Source: Nemertoderma westbladi
Taxonomy: Eukaryota > Xenacoelomorpha > Nemertodermatida > Nemertodermatidae
NCBI GenBank assembly: GCA_032718475.1
Contig: JAUCBJ010008627.1
Location: 1 to 64,000, forward strand
Length of the DNA stretch: 64,000 bases
Reading direction: 5' to 3'
A model generated the notes under the pieces. The model searched no databases and was not told the origin of the DNA. It saw only the letters and a list, made by a program, of their open reading frames with translations. Positions 46,472 to 58,569 of this stretch are shown here, one piece after another. The translations under genes and the position numbers were made by a program. The stretch's first letter is position 1. Each line of letters opens with the position of its first letter.

Positions 46472-47979
46472 TTAGCAAGTCGTTAGACTTGATTACTGTA
46501 AGAATTGTTGACTGACTGACTGGCTGGCTGGCTGGCTGACTGGCTGGCTGGCTGGCTGGCTGATCTACAGCCAAAACTACTCTAACGATTTTGATGAAAT
46601 TTTCACAGCATCAAGATACCGCGATTCTAAGGTCCCTGGCATGATCGGCTACTCCGTCCATAGCCTCTGGGCTCGAAAAATAGAGATAAACGAAAAAACG
46701 CCATAGGCGCAATGGTAAAATAACACCAATGACAGCTGGTGTCCTGATGAAAAATGGCTTATGTAATGCATTTCTACACAAGGCTTAGTAATAAATCGAT
46801 GAGGTTGCCAAGATTATTATACTTAGTACACCCATACTGTTTGTTTAGGCCCTAGGACACTCTGTCAAAGCAAATATTAACTGGTTGATTTAGTTTGTGG
46901 TTCTACACAGGCTTAGTATAAATCGGTGAGGCTGCCAACTGGTTGGTTTAGTTTGCAATCTATTACCGCCTCAGCTGAATAACTCTTCCCCCTGCTGAAT
47001 GACTGTTAGGTACAGGTTATTGGCTACATTAATGCCAACATTAATACAGTGGAAGCTGTATGCTTATAAGGTGGAATGTTTACTCAGCCTTATACTGATA
47101 CTCTGTAAGGTTAAGACTAACATTATAGTTTGAAATATAAAAATCACTTATTATTATCTGTATTGGGTTAATAATCACTGTGGCATTCAAAATGTTTTAT
47201 AGGTGATTGACATTTAGTGCAAGCTGAATGACTGTTAGTTACAGAGTACTACAGTACTGCACTCTTATTTTATTTTTAAATCTTTCGTCCAACATTAATA
47301 CTTTGGAGGTTGTATGCTTATAAGGCGAATGTTTACTCAGCTTCATACTGATACACTGTAAGGCTAACACTAACGTTATAGTTTAACACATAAAAATCAC
47401 TGCTTATTATCTGTATCAGGTTACATACTGTGGCATTCAAAATGTTTAAATGTTTTATAGGTGATTGATATTTAGTGCAAGCTGAATGACTGTAGGTTAC
47501 AGAGTACTATTGCACTGTATTTTATTTTTAAATCTTTTGGCCAACATTAATACTGTGGAGGCTGTATGCTTATAAGGCGGAATGTTTACTCAGCCTCATA
47601 CTGATACTCTGTAAGGCTTACACTAACATTATTGTTTGAAATATAAAAATAACTGCTTATTATCTGTATTGGGTTAATCACTGTGGCATTCAAAATGTTT
47701 TGTTAGGTGAATGACATTTAGTGGCTAAGATTATTCTCTGTCAGATTCCCTTCACACCATAGGCAAACATTGTTGAGGCTGAGGGAATTTACTTTAGTTT
47801 ACTCTACTGAGTCATTCAGCTGAATGGATTTGAGCAATTGCCAAATTACAGAGTGGGATCTCTCTCTGACCATAGATAAATAACACTTCCCTTCTGAACA
47901 AAGGTAAACATTGTTGAGGGAACTTACCTTTGATTGACGACTTCCGACTTGCTTAACGGCGTCTTGACGCCGTCTCTAG
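46472..47979 (+). mobile_element. Array unit 10 (family B ends)
   Basis: Different end sequences but the same architecture. The 5' hairpin is CAAGTC-GTTA-GACTTG, the inverted copy of the 5' end is CGACTTGCTTA near the 3' end, and the 3' hairpin is ACGGCGTC-TT-GACGCCGT followed by TCTCTAG. The 5' block (CTACTCTAACGATTTTGATG) is shared with family A. The 3' half has three diverged direct repeats of about 240 bp containing GAGGCTGTATGCTTATAAGG (47050-47740). Confidence 0.87.
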
Positions 47980-49458
47980 TTAGGAACCGAGAGGTTCATT
48001 ACTGTAAGAATTGTTGGTGGCTGGCTGGTTAATCTATAGCCAAAACTACTCTAACGATTTTGATGAAATTTTCACAGCGGCTGGATACCGCGATTCTAAG
48101 GTCCCTGGTATGTTCCGCTATTTCGTCCATGAGCCGTGGGCTCGAAAAATAGACATAAACGAAAAAACGCCATATGCGCAATGGTAAAATAACACCAATA
48201 ACAGCTGGTGTCGTGATGAAAAATGGCTTATGTAATGGATTTCTACACAAGGCTTAGTATAAATCGATGAGGTTGCCAAGATTATTGTACTTAGTACACC
48301 CATACTGTTTGTTTAGGCCCTAGGACACTCTGTCAAAGCAAATATTAACTGGTTGGTTTAGTTAGAAATCTAATATCGCCTCAGCTGAATTACTCTTCCC
48401 AATGCAATCTATGGGAATATCTCACTCTGCTAATGTAAGCTGAATGACTGTTACGTACACAGTGAGTTGGCTACATTAATGCCAACATTATTGCAAAATG
48501 TTTTATTGTTGGATTACTCTCTGTCAGTCACCCCTTCAGAACATTTTATAGGGAACTTACTTTAGTTTACTCTACTGTGCCATTCAGCTGAATGGATTTG
48601 AGCGATTGCCAAGTTACAGAGTTGGATCATTCTCTGACCATTGGCAAAGACATCAAATGTTTTTAAAAATATACTTTTTCCATGTTTTTTTTTCTGACCA
48701 AAAATTTCAAAAAAAAATTTTTCGTAGCCAGTACTGCCAATCGATTCGCCATCAAAAATAACGCAAAAAATTTTTTTTGCAAAGTTTTAAATTACTGTAA
48801 ATTTTTGGCGACTGGGGGGGGTCAATTTTTTTCGATCCGCTATAACTCCGGAACGCTTTGTCCAAATTCGATGGGGTTTTCATTTTTCAACTTAATTTGA
48901 TGTCCTCTTTCAGCCTATCCATGTTTCCAAACCCCAAACAGCGCCGTTCAAAAATTAATTTTTTCCAGTTCTAGAATTTTACAAATTTCAAAAAAGTTGC
49001 AGTATTTTATTAACCCCTTTACGGAATTCGATAGCGTTTTCGATTTTTATATTAAACGCAATATCCTGAATCTCACTAGCCTAGTTTCGCGTCACCAACG
49101 CCAAGACTTCATACTTTTTGAGGAAAATTTTTCTAGAATAATTTTTATTTATTTACATTTATCGCGATTTCTTATTACTGGTTGCACTTGAATTGATGGA
49201 GTTTTCAATTTATTAACTAAACACGATATCGCGCATCGCACCAGCGTGGTTTCGAAATTCCAAAACGAGGTCTTCACTAGTTGCAGGTCGATTTTGTTCT
49301 AGAATTGAGTAACTAATAATAGATCGAATTTATTAATAATTATTGTATGAAATAAGATTGTATTTTTACATAATTATTAGTTCTATAATAATTCTCGTTG
49401 TCTCTTTTATTTGAAATAAAAAGTCGGTTCCTTATCGGGCCGCTAGGCCCATCACTAG
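47980..49458 (+). mobile_element. Array unit 11 (type A, complete)
   Basis: Follows unit 10 at CTCTAG|TTAGGAACCG. Type A body. The 3' hairpin stem is intact and is followed by ATCACTAG instead of GTCACTAG. The tetranucleotide tract is very short. Confidence 0.88.
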
Positions 49459-51412
49459 TTAGGAACCGAGAGGTTCATTACTGTAAGAATTGCTCGTGGC
49501 TGGCTGGCTGGCTGGCTGGCTAATCTATAGCCAAAACTACTCTAACGATTTTGATGAAATTTTCACAGCGGCTAGATACCGCGATTCTAAGGTCCCTGGT
49601 ATGTTCCGCTATTTCGTCCATGAGCCGTGGGCTCGAAAAATAGACATAAACGAAAAAACGCCATAGGCGCAATGATAAAAACACCAGCTGGCACTCATGA
49701 AAAATGGATAGAGATAGCCTAGTAATGCTATTCTATAGGAATGGCCACCTAACAAGGAAATGCTTTCTCTGCCAAGTATTATCCTCACTCTACAACTCAG
49801 ACAGTAAGCAAACAAAAGCCGTGGGATTCTAATGTATTACATCATAAGCTGATTGCTCTCCCAATAGCCCTCACACACTCACTGAATCCAATGAAATCGA
49901 ATATCTATTAGCTTAATGCGAATAGCTGGTAAGCTGAATGCCATTTTAGTTATTGTGTAGGCCTACTACTGTTGACTGTAGAGTAGACTGCTATGTTGCA
50001 TGTATTTAATTAAAATAATTTTCGTAGAGGGAAGTTAATTTGGGATTACTCTCTATCAGATGTAAGCAAAGCTGTTCAATGGGGTGGGTCATGGGACCCA
50101 AATATAGTACATTATGCATGGCAACGATTTCTGATATAATTAAAATACAAATTGTTTATTTTTATTTTATATCTATTTTATTGATAAAATAATAATATGA
50201 TTTTACCGAATTTCATTTACCCCGTTGGGGAGTGTATATTATTATATTATTATTAAAATACAAGACAGGGGCTTGTTTCGATATATGTAGTTGCGCCCTT
50301 CGAGCAGCACGTGAGTTAATCAAATATTAGACACAATGTTTGACTTTGTCCCTTCTAGCAGCACGTGAGTTTTGCTTTGACCCTTGATATATGATGTTGC
50401 GCCCTTCGAGCAGCACGTGAGTTACATCAAATAATAGACACACTGTTTGACTTTGTCCCTTCGAGCAGCACGTGAGTTTGGCTTTGACCCTTCCAGCAGC
50501 GTGTGTCAATCGAGCCGAATCATACTGATCGAGCCGAATAGAACCAATCGAGGCGATCAAGCCGAGTCGAGCCCAATCGAGCCGAGTCAAGCCGAACGGA
50601 GCCGAGTTGAGCCCAATCAAGCCTAGTCGAGCCAGACTGAGGCGAGGCAAGCCCAATCGAGTCGAGTCGAGCCCAATAGAGCCGAGTCTAGCGCAATCAA
50701 TCCTAGTCGAGCCTAATTGAGCCAGACCGAGCCAAGTCGAGCCCAATCGAGCCAGACTGAGCCAAGTTGAGACAAATCGAGCCGAGTCAAGCCCAATCAA
50801 TCCCAATCGAGCCGAGTCGAGCGGATTGAGCCCAATTGAGCCAAGTCGAGCCAGACCGAGCCGAGTCGAACCCAATCGAGCCGATTGAGCCGAATCGAGC
50901 TGAGTCGACTCAGACCGAGCCGAGCCGAGCCCATTGAGCCGTGTCACGCCAATTTGAGCCGGACTGAGTCGCGTCGAGCCCAATCAAGCCGAGTCGAGCC
51001 CAATCGAATCGAGTCGAGCCCAATAGAGCCGAGTCGAGCCCAATCAAGCCTAAGTCGAGCCCAATCGAGCCGGACTGAGCCAAGTAGAGCCAAATCAAGC
51101 CGAGTCAAGCCCAATCAATCCCAATCGAGCCGATTCGAGCCCAATCGAGCCGAGTCGAGCCCAATCGAGCCAATTCGAGCCAAGTCGAGCCGGACCGAGC
51201 CGAGTCGAACCCAATCAAGCCGATTGAGCCGAATCGAGATGTGTCAAGTCGAGCCCAATCAAGCCGAGTCTAGCCCAATCGAGCCAAACCGAGCCGATCA
51301 AGCCAAGTCGAACTGAATCGAGCCCAATCGTGCCAGACCGAGCCAAGCTCATTGTCTCTTTTATTTGAATTACAAAGTCGGTTCCTTATCGGGCCGCTAG
51401 GCCCGTCACTAG
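49459..51412 (+). mobile_element. Array unit 12 (satellite-bearing, degenerate satellite)
   Basis: Body as in unit 5, with an about 120-bp AT-rich insertion near 50125-50250. It then has E-box repeats and the degenerate 10-bp satellite (50510-51345) in unhomogenised form. Canonical 3' end, CTAG at 51409-51412. Confidence 0.85.
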
Positions 51413-53848
51413 TTAGGAACCGAGAGGTTCATTACTGTAAGAATTGTTGGCTGATTGATTGACTGGCTGGCTGGTTAATCTACAGCCAAAACTACTCTAA
51501 CGATTTTGATGAAATTTTCACAGCGGCTAGATACCGCGATTCTAAGGTCCCTGGTATGTTCCGCTATTTCGTCCATGAGCCGTGGGCTCGAAAAATAGAC
51601 ATAAACGAAAAAACGCCATAGGCGCAATGGTAAAATAACACCAATGACAGCTGGTGTCGTGATGAAAAATGGCTTATGTAATGCATTTCTACACAAGGCT
51701 TAGTAATAAATCGATGAGGTTGCCAAGATTATTATACTTAGTACACCCATACTGTTTGTTTAGGCCCTAGGACACTCTGTCAAAGCAAATATTAACTGGT
51801 TGGTTTAGTTAGAAATCTATTATCGCCTCAGCTGAATTACTCTTCCCAATGCATTCTATGAGAATATCTCACTCTGCTAATGTAAGCTGAATGACTTTAA
51901 GTACAGTGTGTTGGCTACATTAATGCCAACATTATTGCAAAATGTTTTATTGTTGGATTACTCTCTGTCAGTCTCCCCTTCAGAACATTGTATAGGGAAT
52001 TTACTTTAGTTTACTCTACTGTGCCATTCAGCTGAATGGATTTGAGCGATTGCCAAGTTACAGAGTTGGATCATTCTCTGACCATAGGCAAAGACATCAA
52101 ATCTTTTTAAAAATATACTTTTTTCATGTTTTTTTTTCTGACCAAAAATTTCAAAAAAAATTTTTTCGTAGCCAGTACTGCCAATCGATTCGCCATCAAA
52201 AATAACGCAAAAAATTTTTTTTGCAAAATTTTAAATTACTGTAAATTTTTGGCGACTGGGGGGGGGGTCAATTTTTTTCGATCCGCTATAACTCCGGAAC
52301 GCTTTGTCCAAATTCGATGGGGTTTTTATTTTTCAATTTAATTCGATGTCCTCTTTCAGTCTATCCATGTTTCGAAACCCCAAACAGCGCCGTTCAAAAT
52401 TTAATTTTTTCTAGTTCTAGAATTTTACAAATTTCAAAAAAGTTGCAGTATTTTATTAACGCCTTTACGGAATTCGATAGCGTTTTCGATTTTTATATTA
52501 AACGCAATATCCTGAATCTCACTAGCCTAGTTTCGCGTCACCAACGCCAAGACTTCATACTTTTTGAGGAAAATTTTTCTAGAATAATTTTTTTTAATTA
52601 CATTTATCGCGATTTCTTATTACTGGTTTCACATGAATTGATGGAGTTTTCAATTTATTAACTAAACACGATATCGCGCATCGCACCAGCGTGGTTTCGA
52701 AATTCCAAAACGAGGTCTTCACTAGTTGCAGGTCGATTTTGTTCTAGAATTGAGCAACTAATAATAGATCGAATTTATTAATAATTATTGTATGAAATAT
52801 GATTGTATTTTTACATAATTATTAGTTCTATACTCGCCCTTCGAGCAGCAAGTGAGTTAATCAAATATTAGACACAATGTTTGACTTTGTCCCTTCGAGC
52901 AGCACGTGAGTTTGGCTTTGACCCATCGAGCAGCACGTGAGTTACATCAAATAATAGACACACTGTTTGACTTTGTCCCTTCGAGCAGCACGTGAGTTTT
53001 GCTTTGACCCTTGATATATGATGTTGCGTCCTTCGAGCAGCACGTGAGTTACATCAAATAATAGACACACTGTTTGACTTCGTCCCTTCGAGCAGCACGT
53101 GGGTTTGGCTTTGACCCTTCCAGCAGCGTGTGTCAATCGAGCCGAATCATACCGATCGAGCCGAATAGAACCAATCGAGGCGATCAAGCCGAGACGAGCC
53201 AATCGAGCCGAGTTAGCCGAATGGAACCGAGTTGAGCCCAATCAAGCCGAGCGATCCAAACTGAGCCGAGACAAGCCCAATCGAGTTGAGTCGAGCCCAA
53301 TAGAGCCGAGTCGAACCCAATCAATCCTAGTCGAGCCCAATTGAGCCGGACCGAGCCAAGTCGAGCCCAATCGAGCCATACTGTGCCAAGTTGAGCCAAA
53401 TCAAGCCGAGTCAAGCCCAAATCAATCCAAACCGAGCCGAGTCGAGTGGATTGAGCCGAGTCGAGCCCAATCAAGCCTAGTCGCGCCCAATTGAGCCGGA
53501 CCGAGCCCAGTCGAGCTAGACTGAGCCAAGTTGAGCCAAATCGAGCCGAATCAAGACCAATCAAGCCCAATCGAGCTGAGTCGAGACCAATCGAGCCGAG
53601 TCGAGCCCAATTGAGCCAAGTCGAGCCAGACCGAACCGAGTCGAACCCAATCAAGCCGATTGAGACGAATCGAGCTGAGTCGAGTCGAGCCCAATCAAGC
53701 TGAGTCGAGCCCAATCGAGCCAAACCGAGCCCATCAAGCCAAGTCGAACTGAATCGAGCCCAATCATGCCAGACCGAGCCGAGCTCGTTGTCTCTTTTAT
53801 TTGAAATAAAAAGTCGGTTCCTTATCGGGCCGCTAGGCCCGTCACTAG
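51413..53848 (+). mobile_element. Array unit 13 (chimera of two body types)
   Basis: Type A body until TTAGTTCTATAC at about 52832. It then switches abruptly to the E-box repeats and degenerate satellite of the satellite-bearing type (TCGCCCTTCGAGCAGC). Canonical 3' end, CTAG at 53845-53848. A recombination between array members explains it. Confidence 0.85.
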
Positions 53849-55834
53849 TTAGGAACCGAAGGTTACTTTCTGTAAGAATTTGATGTAATAGTAGTAATAG
53901 TAATAGTAATATTTTGAAGCGAAATAACATAAAAACGGCTCTAACGATTTTGTTAAAATTTTGCATAACGCAATGTTTTGATGACCACTATCGTTTCCCG
54001 CTGGTCCCATGTCTGTCCATAGAATGTGGGCTCGAAAAATAGTCATAAACGAAAAAACGCCATAGGCGCAATGATAAAACACCAGCTGGAGTGCATGAAA
54101 AATGTATAGAGGGCCTAGTGATTCTATTCAATAGAGAAAGGGCCAACTAACAAGGATGTACTTTCTGTGCCAAGTTTTTATTTAATCACTCACTCTTTCA
54201 ACCCAGACTATAAGCAAACTTTAACTTGGTTAGTAATCTACTATTATCCCATCAGCTGAATAACTCTTCGAAGGTTACTTTCTGTAAGAATTTGATGTAA
54301 TAGTAGTAATAGTAATAGTAATATTTTGAAGCGAAATAACATAAAAACGGCTCTAACGATTTTGTTAAAATTTTGCATAACGCAATGTTTTGATGACCAC
54401 TATCGTTTCCCGCTGGTCCCATGTCTGTCCATAGAATGTGGGCTCGAAAAATAGTCATAAACGAAAAAACGCCATAGGCGCAATGATAAAACACCAGCTG
54501 GAGTGCATGAAAAATGTATAGAGGGCCTAGTGATTCTATTCAATAGAGAAAGGGCCAACTAACAAGGATGTACTTTCTGTGCCAAGTTTTTATTTAATCA
54601 CTCACTCTTTCAACCCAGACTATAAGCAAACTTTAACTTGGTTAGTAATCTACTATTATCCCATCAGCTGAATAACTCTTCCCCGTGCTTCCTAAGGGAA
54701 TATCTACAAGGTGGTGGTGGGTTGTGGGTCAGCGGAATGAATTTTAGTTACACACATAGTGCTGGTTACCGTTAATGGTACTATACTCAGCTAATAATAA
54801 AATAATAATTGATGTATTTAAAAATCCGAGAGGGGGGTGAGTTAGTGACTTGCTTGACAAACATTAATTATATTAATCTGTCAAACCAGAGGGAATACAG
54901 AGTGGGATCTACAGTACCTGTCTCTGTATAACTTTTTGCCCAGCTGATAGCTCCTTTAATCCAACACAAACTGTTGCCCTGGATTCAATGAATGCGAATG
55001 TCTATTACAGTAGGTTCCTGGGAAAAGCTGGCCACCTGAATGACTTTTTAGTTATAGAGTAGTGTACACGAGTGAGGCTTAACTCTCTCAGCGAACAATT
55101 ATAATTATACTATGGCTAGTTATATATTCTGATATTGGCTTCCGACACACACACTGAAACCTACACCTAAGTTCGCTGGTTATTCGCAGTTCTGACTCGC
55201 CATATATGAACCTAACTGTATGGTACTATTGATAAACTATACTAATTGCAATGTTCAATTAAAATCAGAGTTTGGAGGTCTAATTATGTTTTGGCAACAT
55301 TAATACTATGAGTGGTGTTTGGTATTATATATAATTTTGATGTAGACAGGATATATGTTGCCCTAACTGCTTTAATAATTACTAGGAACAGATTATGAGA
55401 TATATGAGTTTCTTTTCCCTAAATTGAGAATTTAACATTGAGGCGGGATATTAATTCGCCAAGGTAGGTTTTGCGTCCACTTCCCCCCCTGTCTCCTTTG
55501 TTCACTACCTTGGTGCAATTTTTTATTATAAATGCTGAACATACGTGCAAATTACAGTATTAGTATAGGTAGTGCTGGCTGATACTGGGTGCTCATATTT
55601 GCAACCATTTGTAACAAATTGTAACCAGGGACATCAATTCGTGACAAGTGCTCATATTTTTAACCAAACACATTGATTCGTAATGCGGAAATACAGATTT
55701 GTAACCAGGCGCTCAGATTCGAAACTGGTTTAGAGTTGATATCCTGAAAAAAATAGTTAGCGGCTTATGGCCTGTAAAAATATTAGTTTCGGTTTAACTT
55801 CGGTTCCTTCACGGCGTCTCGACGCCGTCTTTAA
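53849..55834 (+). mobile_element. Array unit 14 (family C ends)
   Basis: Begins TTAGGAACCGAAGGTTAC (short hairpin AACC-GAA-GGTT) right after CTAG. Its 3' end has TTCGGTTCCTTC, the inverted copy of the start, then the hairpin ACGGCGTC-TC-GACGCCGT and CTTTAA. The body differs from the other families. It includes a 412-bp tandem duplication and, at 55429-55482, an inverted match to 2088-2142. Confidence 0.75.
53858..54680. repeat. 412-bp tandem duplication
   Basis: GAAGGTTACTTTCTGTAAG starts at 53858 and 54270. The two copies are almost identical through AGCTGAATAACTCTTC. Each contains (GTAATA)n and the GGGCTCGAAAAATAGTCAT block related to the conserved 5' block of other units. Confidence 0.92.
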
Positions 55835-57082
55835 TATTATGTTTGTGATTATCATAATATCTCTCCACCTGGTATTAATTTAAAATCTTCGACAATAATA
55901 TTTTCCCCCCCCCCCCCCTCCCGTGCCTTTCAACCGTGACTCTCGCCCTCCCCCCAGAGATAGAACCAACTTTGATGAAATAGAACTAAACTTTGAAACA
56001 CGTGTTGTATATAAAAAGTTTAGAAATTATACGCACAGACAGCCTTATATAGTTTATTCTGTTCGTCATATACCTTTTACCTATTATCGCCTTCTATTCT
56101 CGTTGTATTTTTGGCAAAAAGTTGACCTGACTGCAGGACACTATCTCTGCTGCAGGGCAGGGCTGCTAGGCACTAGGTAGGCCTATTGTTTAGATTGTTA
56201 ATACCGTAACTACTGTAGGCACATCATTGGCCGACTTTCAGCTACAAAATGTAAATTAAGGCTTTCCCTATAATTTGAGGTAACACTGGCTAGCCGCTAG
56301 ATAATTCCATAATTACAAATGTTTAGTCTCACTTTCAACATTTATGGCTGACTTGGTCCAGCCATAAAGGTTGATTTTTTTTAAGGTAGTTATTTTTTGC
56401 CCTATATTTTTTACTCAAATGCCCTATATTTTTTTCGAATACTTTTATGCCCTATATTTTTTGGACTAGAAAAACTGCTATACTCGACTATCAGACTGTT
56501 GCTTATTTTACTGTATTACTGTCAATAAACAACTCAAATAGACCCGTCTCTATGAGAAACACTTTGTAATTTATACACAACACTTAATAAGAAATTATTT
56601 ATTATATTATAGGCCTAATCCAAAATTAAAATGAACAATTAATATAAAAGATAAGTATTGTTAGAAATTCACTAGGTCTATTACAATACAAATTAAACAA
56701 AAAACGTAATAATTAAAAAATTGACCATATTAACTGATTAATGTACCAACACAGTTGAATAAGTTACTACAGTAGAAAGTTCATTAGCGAATTACAAATA
56801 CAGGTATTCAAATGAAAGAATTAACAACGATAAATACAGTAGGAAGAAATCCACTACTGCACTAGGCCTATTGCAATTACAAATTAGAACTAGAGTAATA
56901 AAACGACGTAATTAAGAAATTTACTATATTAATGGGATCGAAAATTCCACAATCTTTCTTAGATTATAGCCTCATGACTTAGGGTTACATGACAGTTTTA
57001 ATTAGTGTTTGGGCCTGACCAACTACTGAACTAACCCAAACCAAAAAATAAACCAATAAATCTAAGTTAAAGTACGGGGTTA
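55835..57082. other. AT-rich spacer, no gene
   Basis: Contains a C-run (55905-55922) and three copies of GCCCTATATTTTTT (about 56400, 56425 and 56451). A short open frame at 55923-56180 matches nothing I know. I see no supported gene. Confidence 0.5.
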
Positions 57083-57430
57083 TGGTGCGTTAGGTCCTGG
57101 AAGCAGTACTGCATTAGGTCCTGGTAGCGTTAGGTCCGTGCCATGGGAAAGATTAGGCTGTTTGGTCAGTAGGTACAAAAGATAAACCAGGCAGGTTAGT
57201 AAAGGAACAGTTTACACAGAGGCGAGTTGAAAGGACAGAAGGAACCAATACAATAAACGAGAGTTAGGAATATTGTAGAATCAGTGAATAGAAAACCATA
57301 GTCAGATAATGCTACAGGAACTAAAGCTACAGGACACACAGGCAGCCAGGACCTAATGCGCCAGGACCTAAAGCTGCAGGGCCTAACACACGCTAGCTAC
57401 AGGACCTATCCGCCAGAACCTAAAGCTACG
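57083..57430. repeat. Foldback element with AGGTCCTGG repeats
   Basis: GCATTAGGTCCTGG (57111-57124) is perfectly inverted as CCAGGACCTAATGC (57346-57359). Further copies of TTAGGTCC on the left and GGACCTAA/GGACCTAT on the right make a multi-copy inverted-repeat end. No coding sequence. Confidence 0.75.
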
Positions 57431-58023
57431 GCAGTACGTGACCTATAACGCTGCATTACTCTGTCTGTCTGTGCGGAACGCTAGGCCACTACAGTATTAT
57501 TATATTGCTGTACTGTAAGTCTATAGGAAGGGGGGACACCTGTGACAAATCAAATTTAAACTGAATTTAGAAGAAGCGCAAAATAAAGAGGTTGTTATAT
57601 ATCTAAACCATATAAAACATAGCGATTGCATAGTTGTAGTATTGTACTGTATAAGGAAATAGTTATTATAGCCAAAACAAAGCAGAACAGAATTGAGAAG
57701 AGATAAGAACTAAGTTCTTATCTATCACTGTATCACATTAATTGCATATAGTACAGTAGGCCCTGCCTAGTAGTAGTATTACGTACATACAGTAGTTAGT
57801 TTAAAATTGCCAAGGTCAGAAGGTAAGGTGTAAGAATTGAATGCCAGCATCAGACAGTCAAAGCAAGTTATTATTTGCAAATTGAGCTACTGTACATGTT
57901 TACCTAGCCGCTGAAGGTAATTCATGTATACACGTTCGTGGGGCCTTCACGCAGCACGAGGCTCAGTTATGAGATACATATTAATATTGAGCGATTCTAC
58001 TGTATCACTCATGATTATATCGG
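57431..58023. other. Spacer, no gene
   Basis: AT-rich sequence between the foldback element and the second retrotransposon copy. Nothing recognised. Confidence 0.5.
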
Positions 58024-58569
58024 TGTTCGCGCTTTTAGACCTTTAGCAGTTTAACCTGCCAAATTTAGGTGTCTTCTAGGTTATAAATCGACTTTAGCCT
58101 ATAACAAGTATTTGATACACATAAAGCTACATTAGCCGAAGCCAGCCTATGCGCGATCATTCACCCACGGTTAAGGGAGACTGGATTCGGATGCTCTGAC
58201 CTTATTGCGGTGTAGACCTACTGTATTATTCGATTGATCGTTACTACAATATCTCTGACAAATATTATTCACTTTCGGGAAATATTAACAGTTCCTTTAG
58301 GACGTGGTGCTCTAAGTATGTAAACAGAGTTATGACTTACACTAAACACAACGGGATGGCTAATGATTTACGTATAAAGCGCATTCTTTAGGAAATGCTT
58401 TGTTATCTATCACACTCATGCACACTACCGCACACTGCTGCACACTGATCTGCCGACCTTCACTAATTTTAATCATATATAAGGAGAACAGCAACTGACA
58501 CATGTAGGGTCTATGAAATAGCATTCAATTCACTCCAAAACCACTATAATGTAAGTCGCAATTGCTATA

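Larger units (their letters stand above)
29831..55834 (+). repeat. 26-kb head-to-tail array of Helitron-like units
   Basis: About 14 units in one orientation. A canonical unit starts TTAGGAACCGAGAGGTTC (5' hairpin GAACC-GAGA-GGTTC). It then has a variable tetranucleotide tract (GATT, TGGC or TGAC), a conserved 5' block (CTACTCTAACGATTTTGATG), and a variable body. It ends with CGGTTCCTTA (inverted copy of the start), the hairpin CGGGCCGCTAGGCCCG, and TCACTAG. Most units meet at exactly CTAG|TTAG. Subterminal inverted repeats plus a 3' hairpin before CTAG are features of Helitron-like elements, especially Helentron/HINE types. No Rep/helicase is present, so the units are nonautonomous. An ordinary satellite is the alternative. 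Confidence 0.7.

Noticed and set aside
45733-46574. Overlapping long frames in the unit 9 satellite
   Set aside because: Same pentamer effect as in unit 5.
48029-48250. Minus-strand 73-codon frame in the conserved 5' block of many units
   Set aside because: Conserved because the DNA block is conserved. It runs into the variable tetranucleotide tract and has no recognisable domain. Kept only as a finding about the block.
55923-56180. 85-codon plus-strand frame after the C-run
   Set aside because: No domain or neighbouring exon. The length is within chance expectation.
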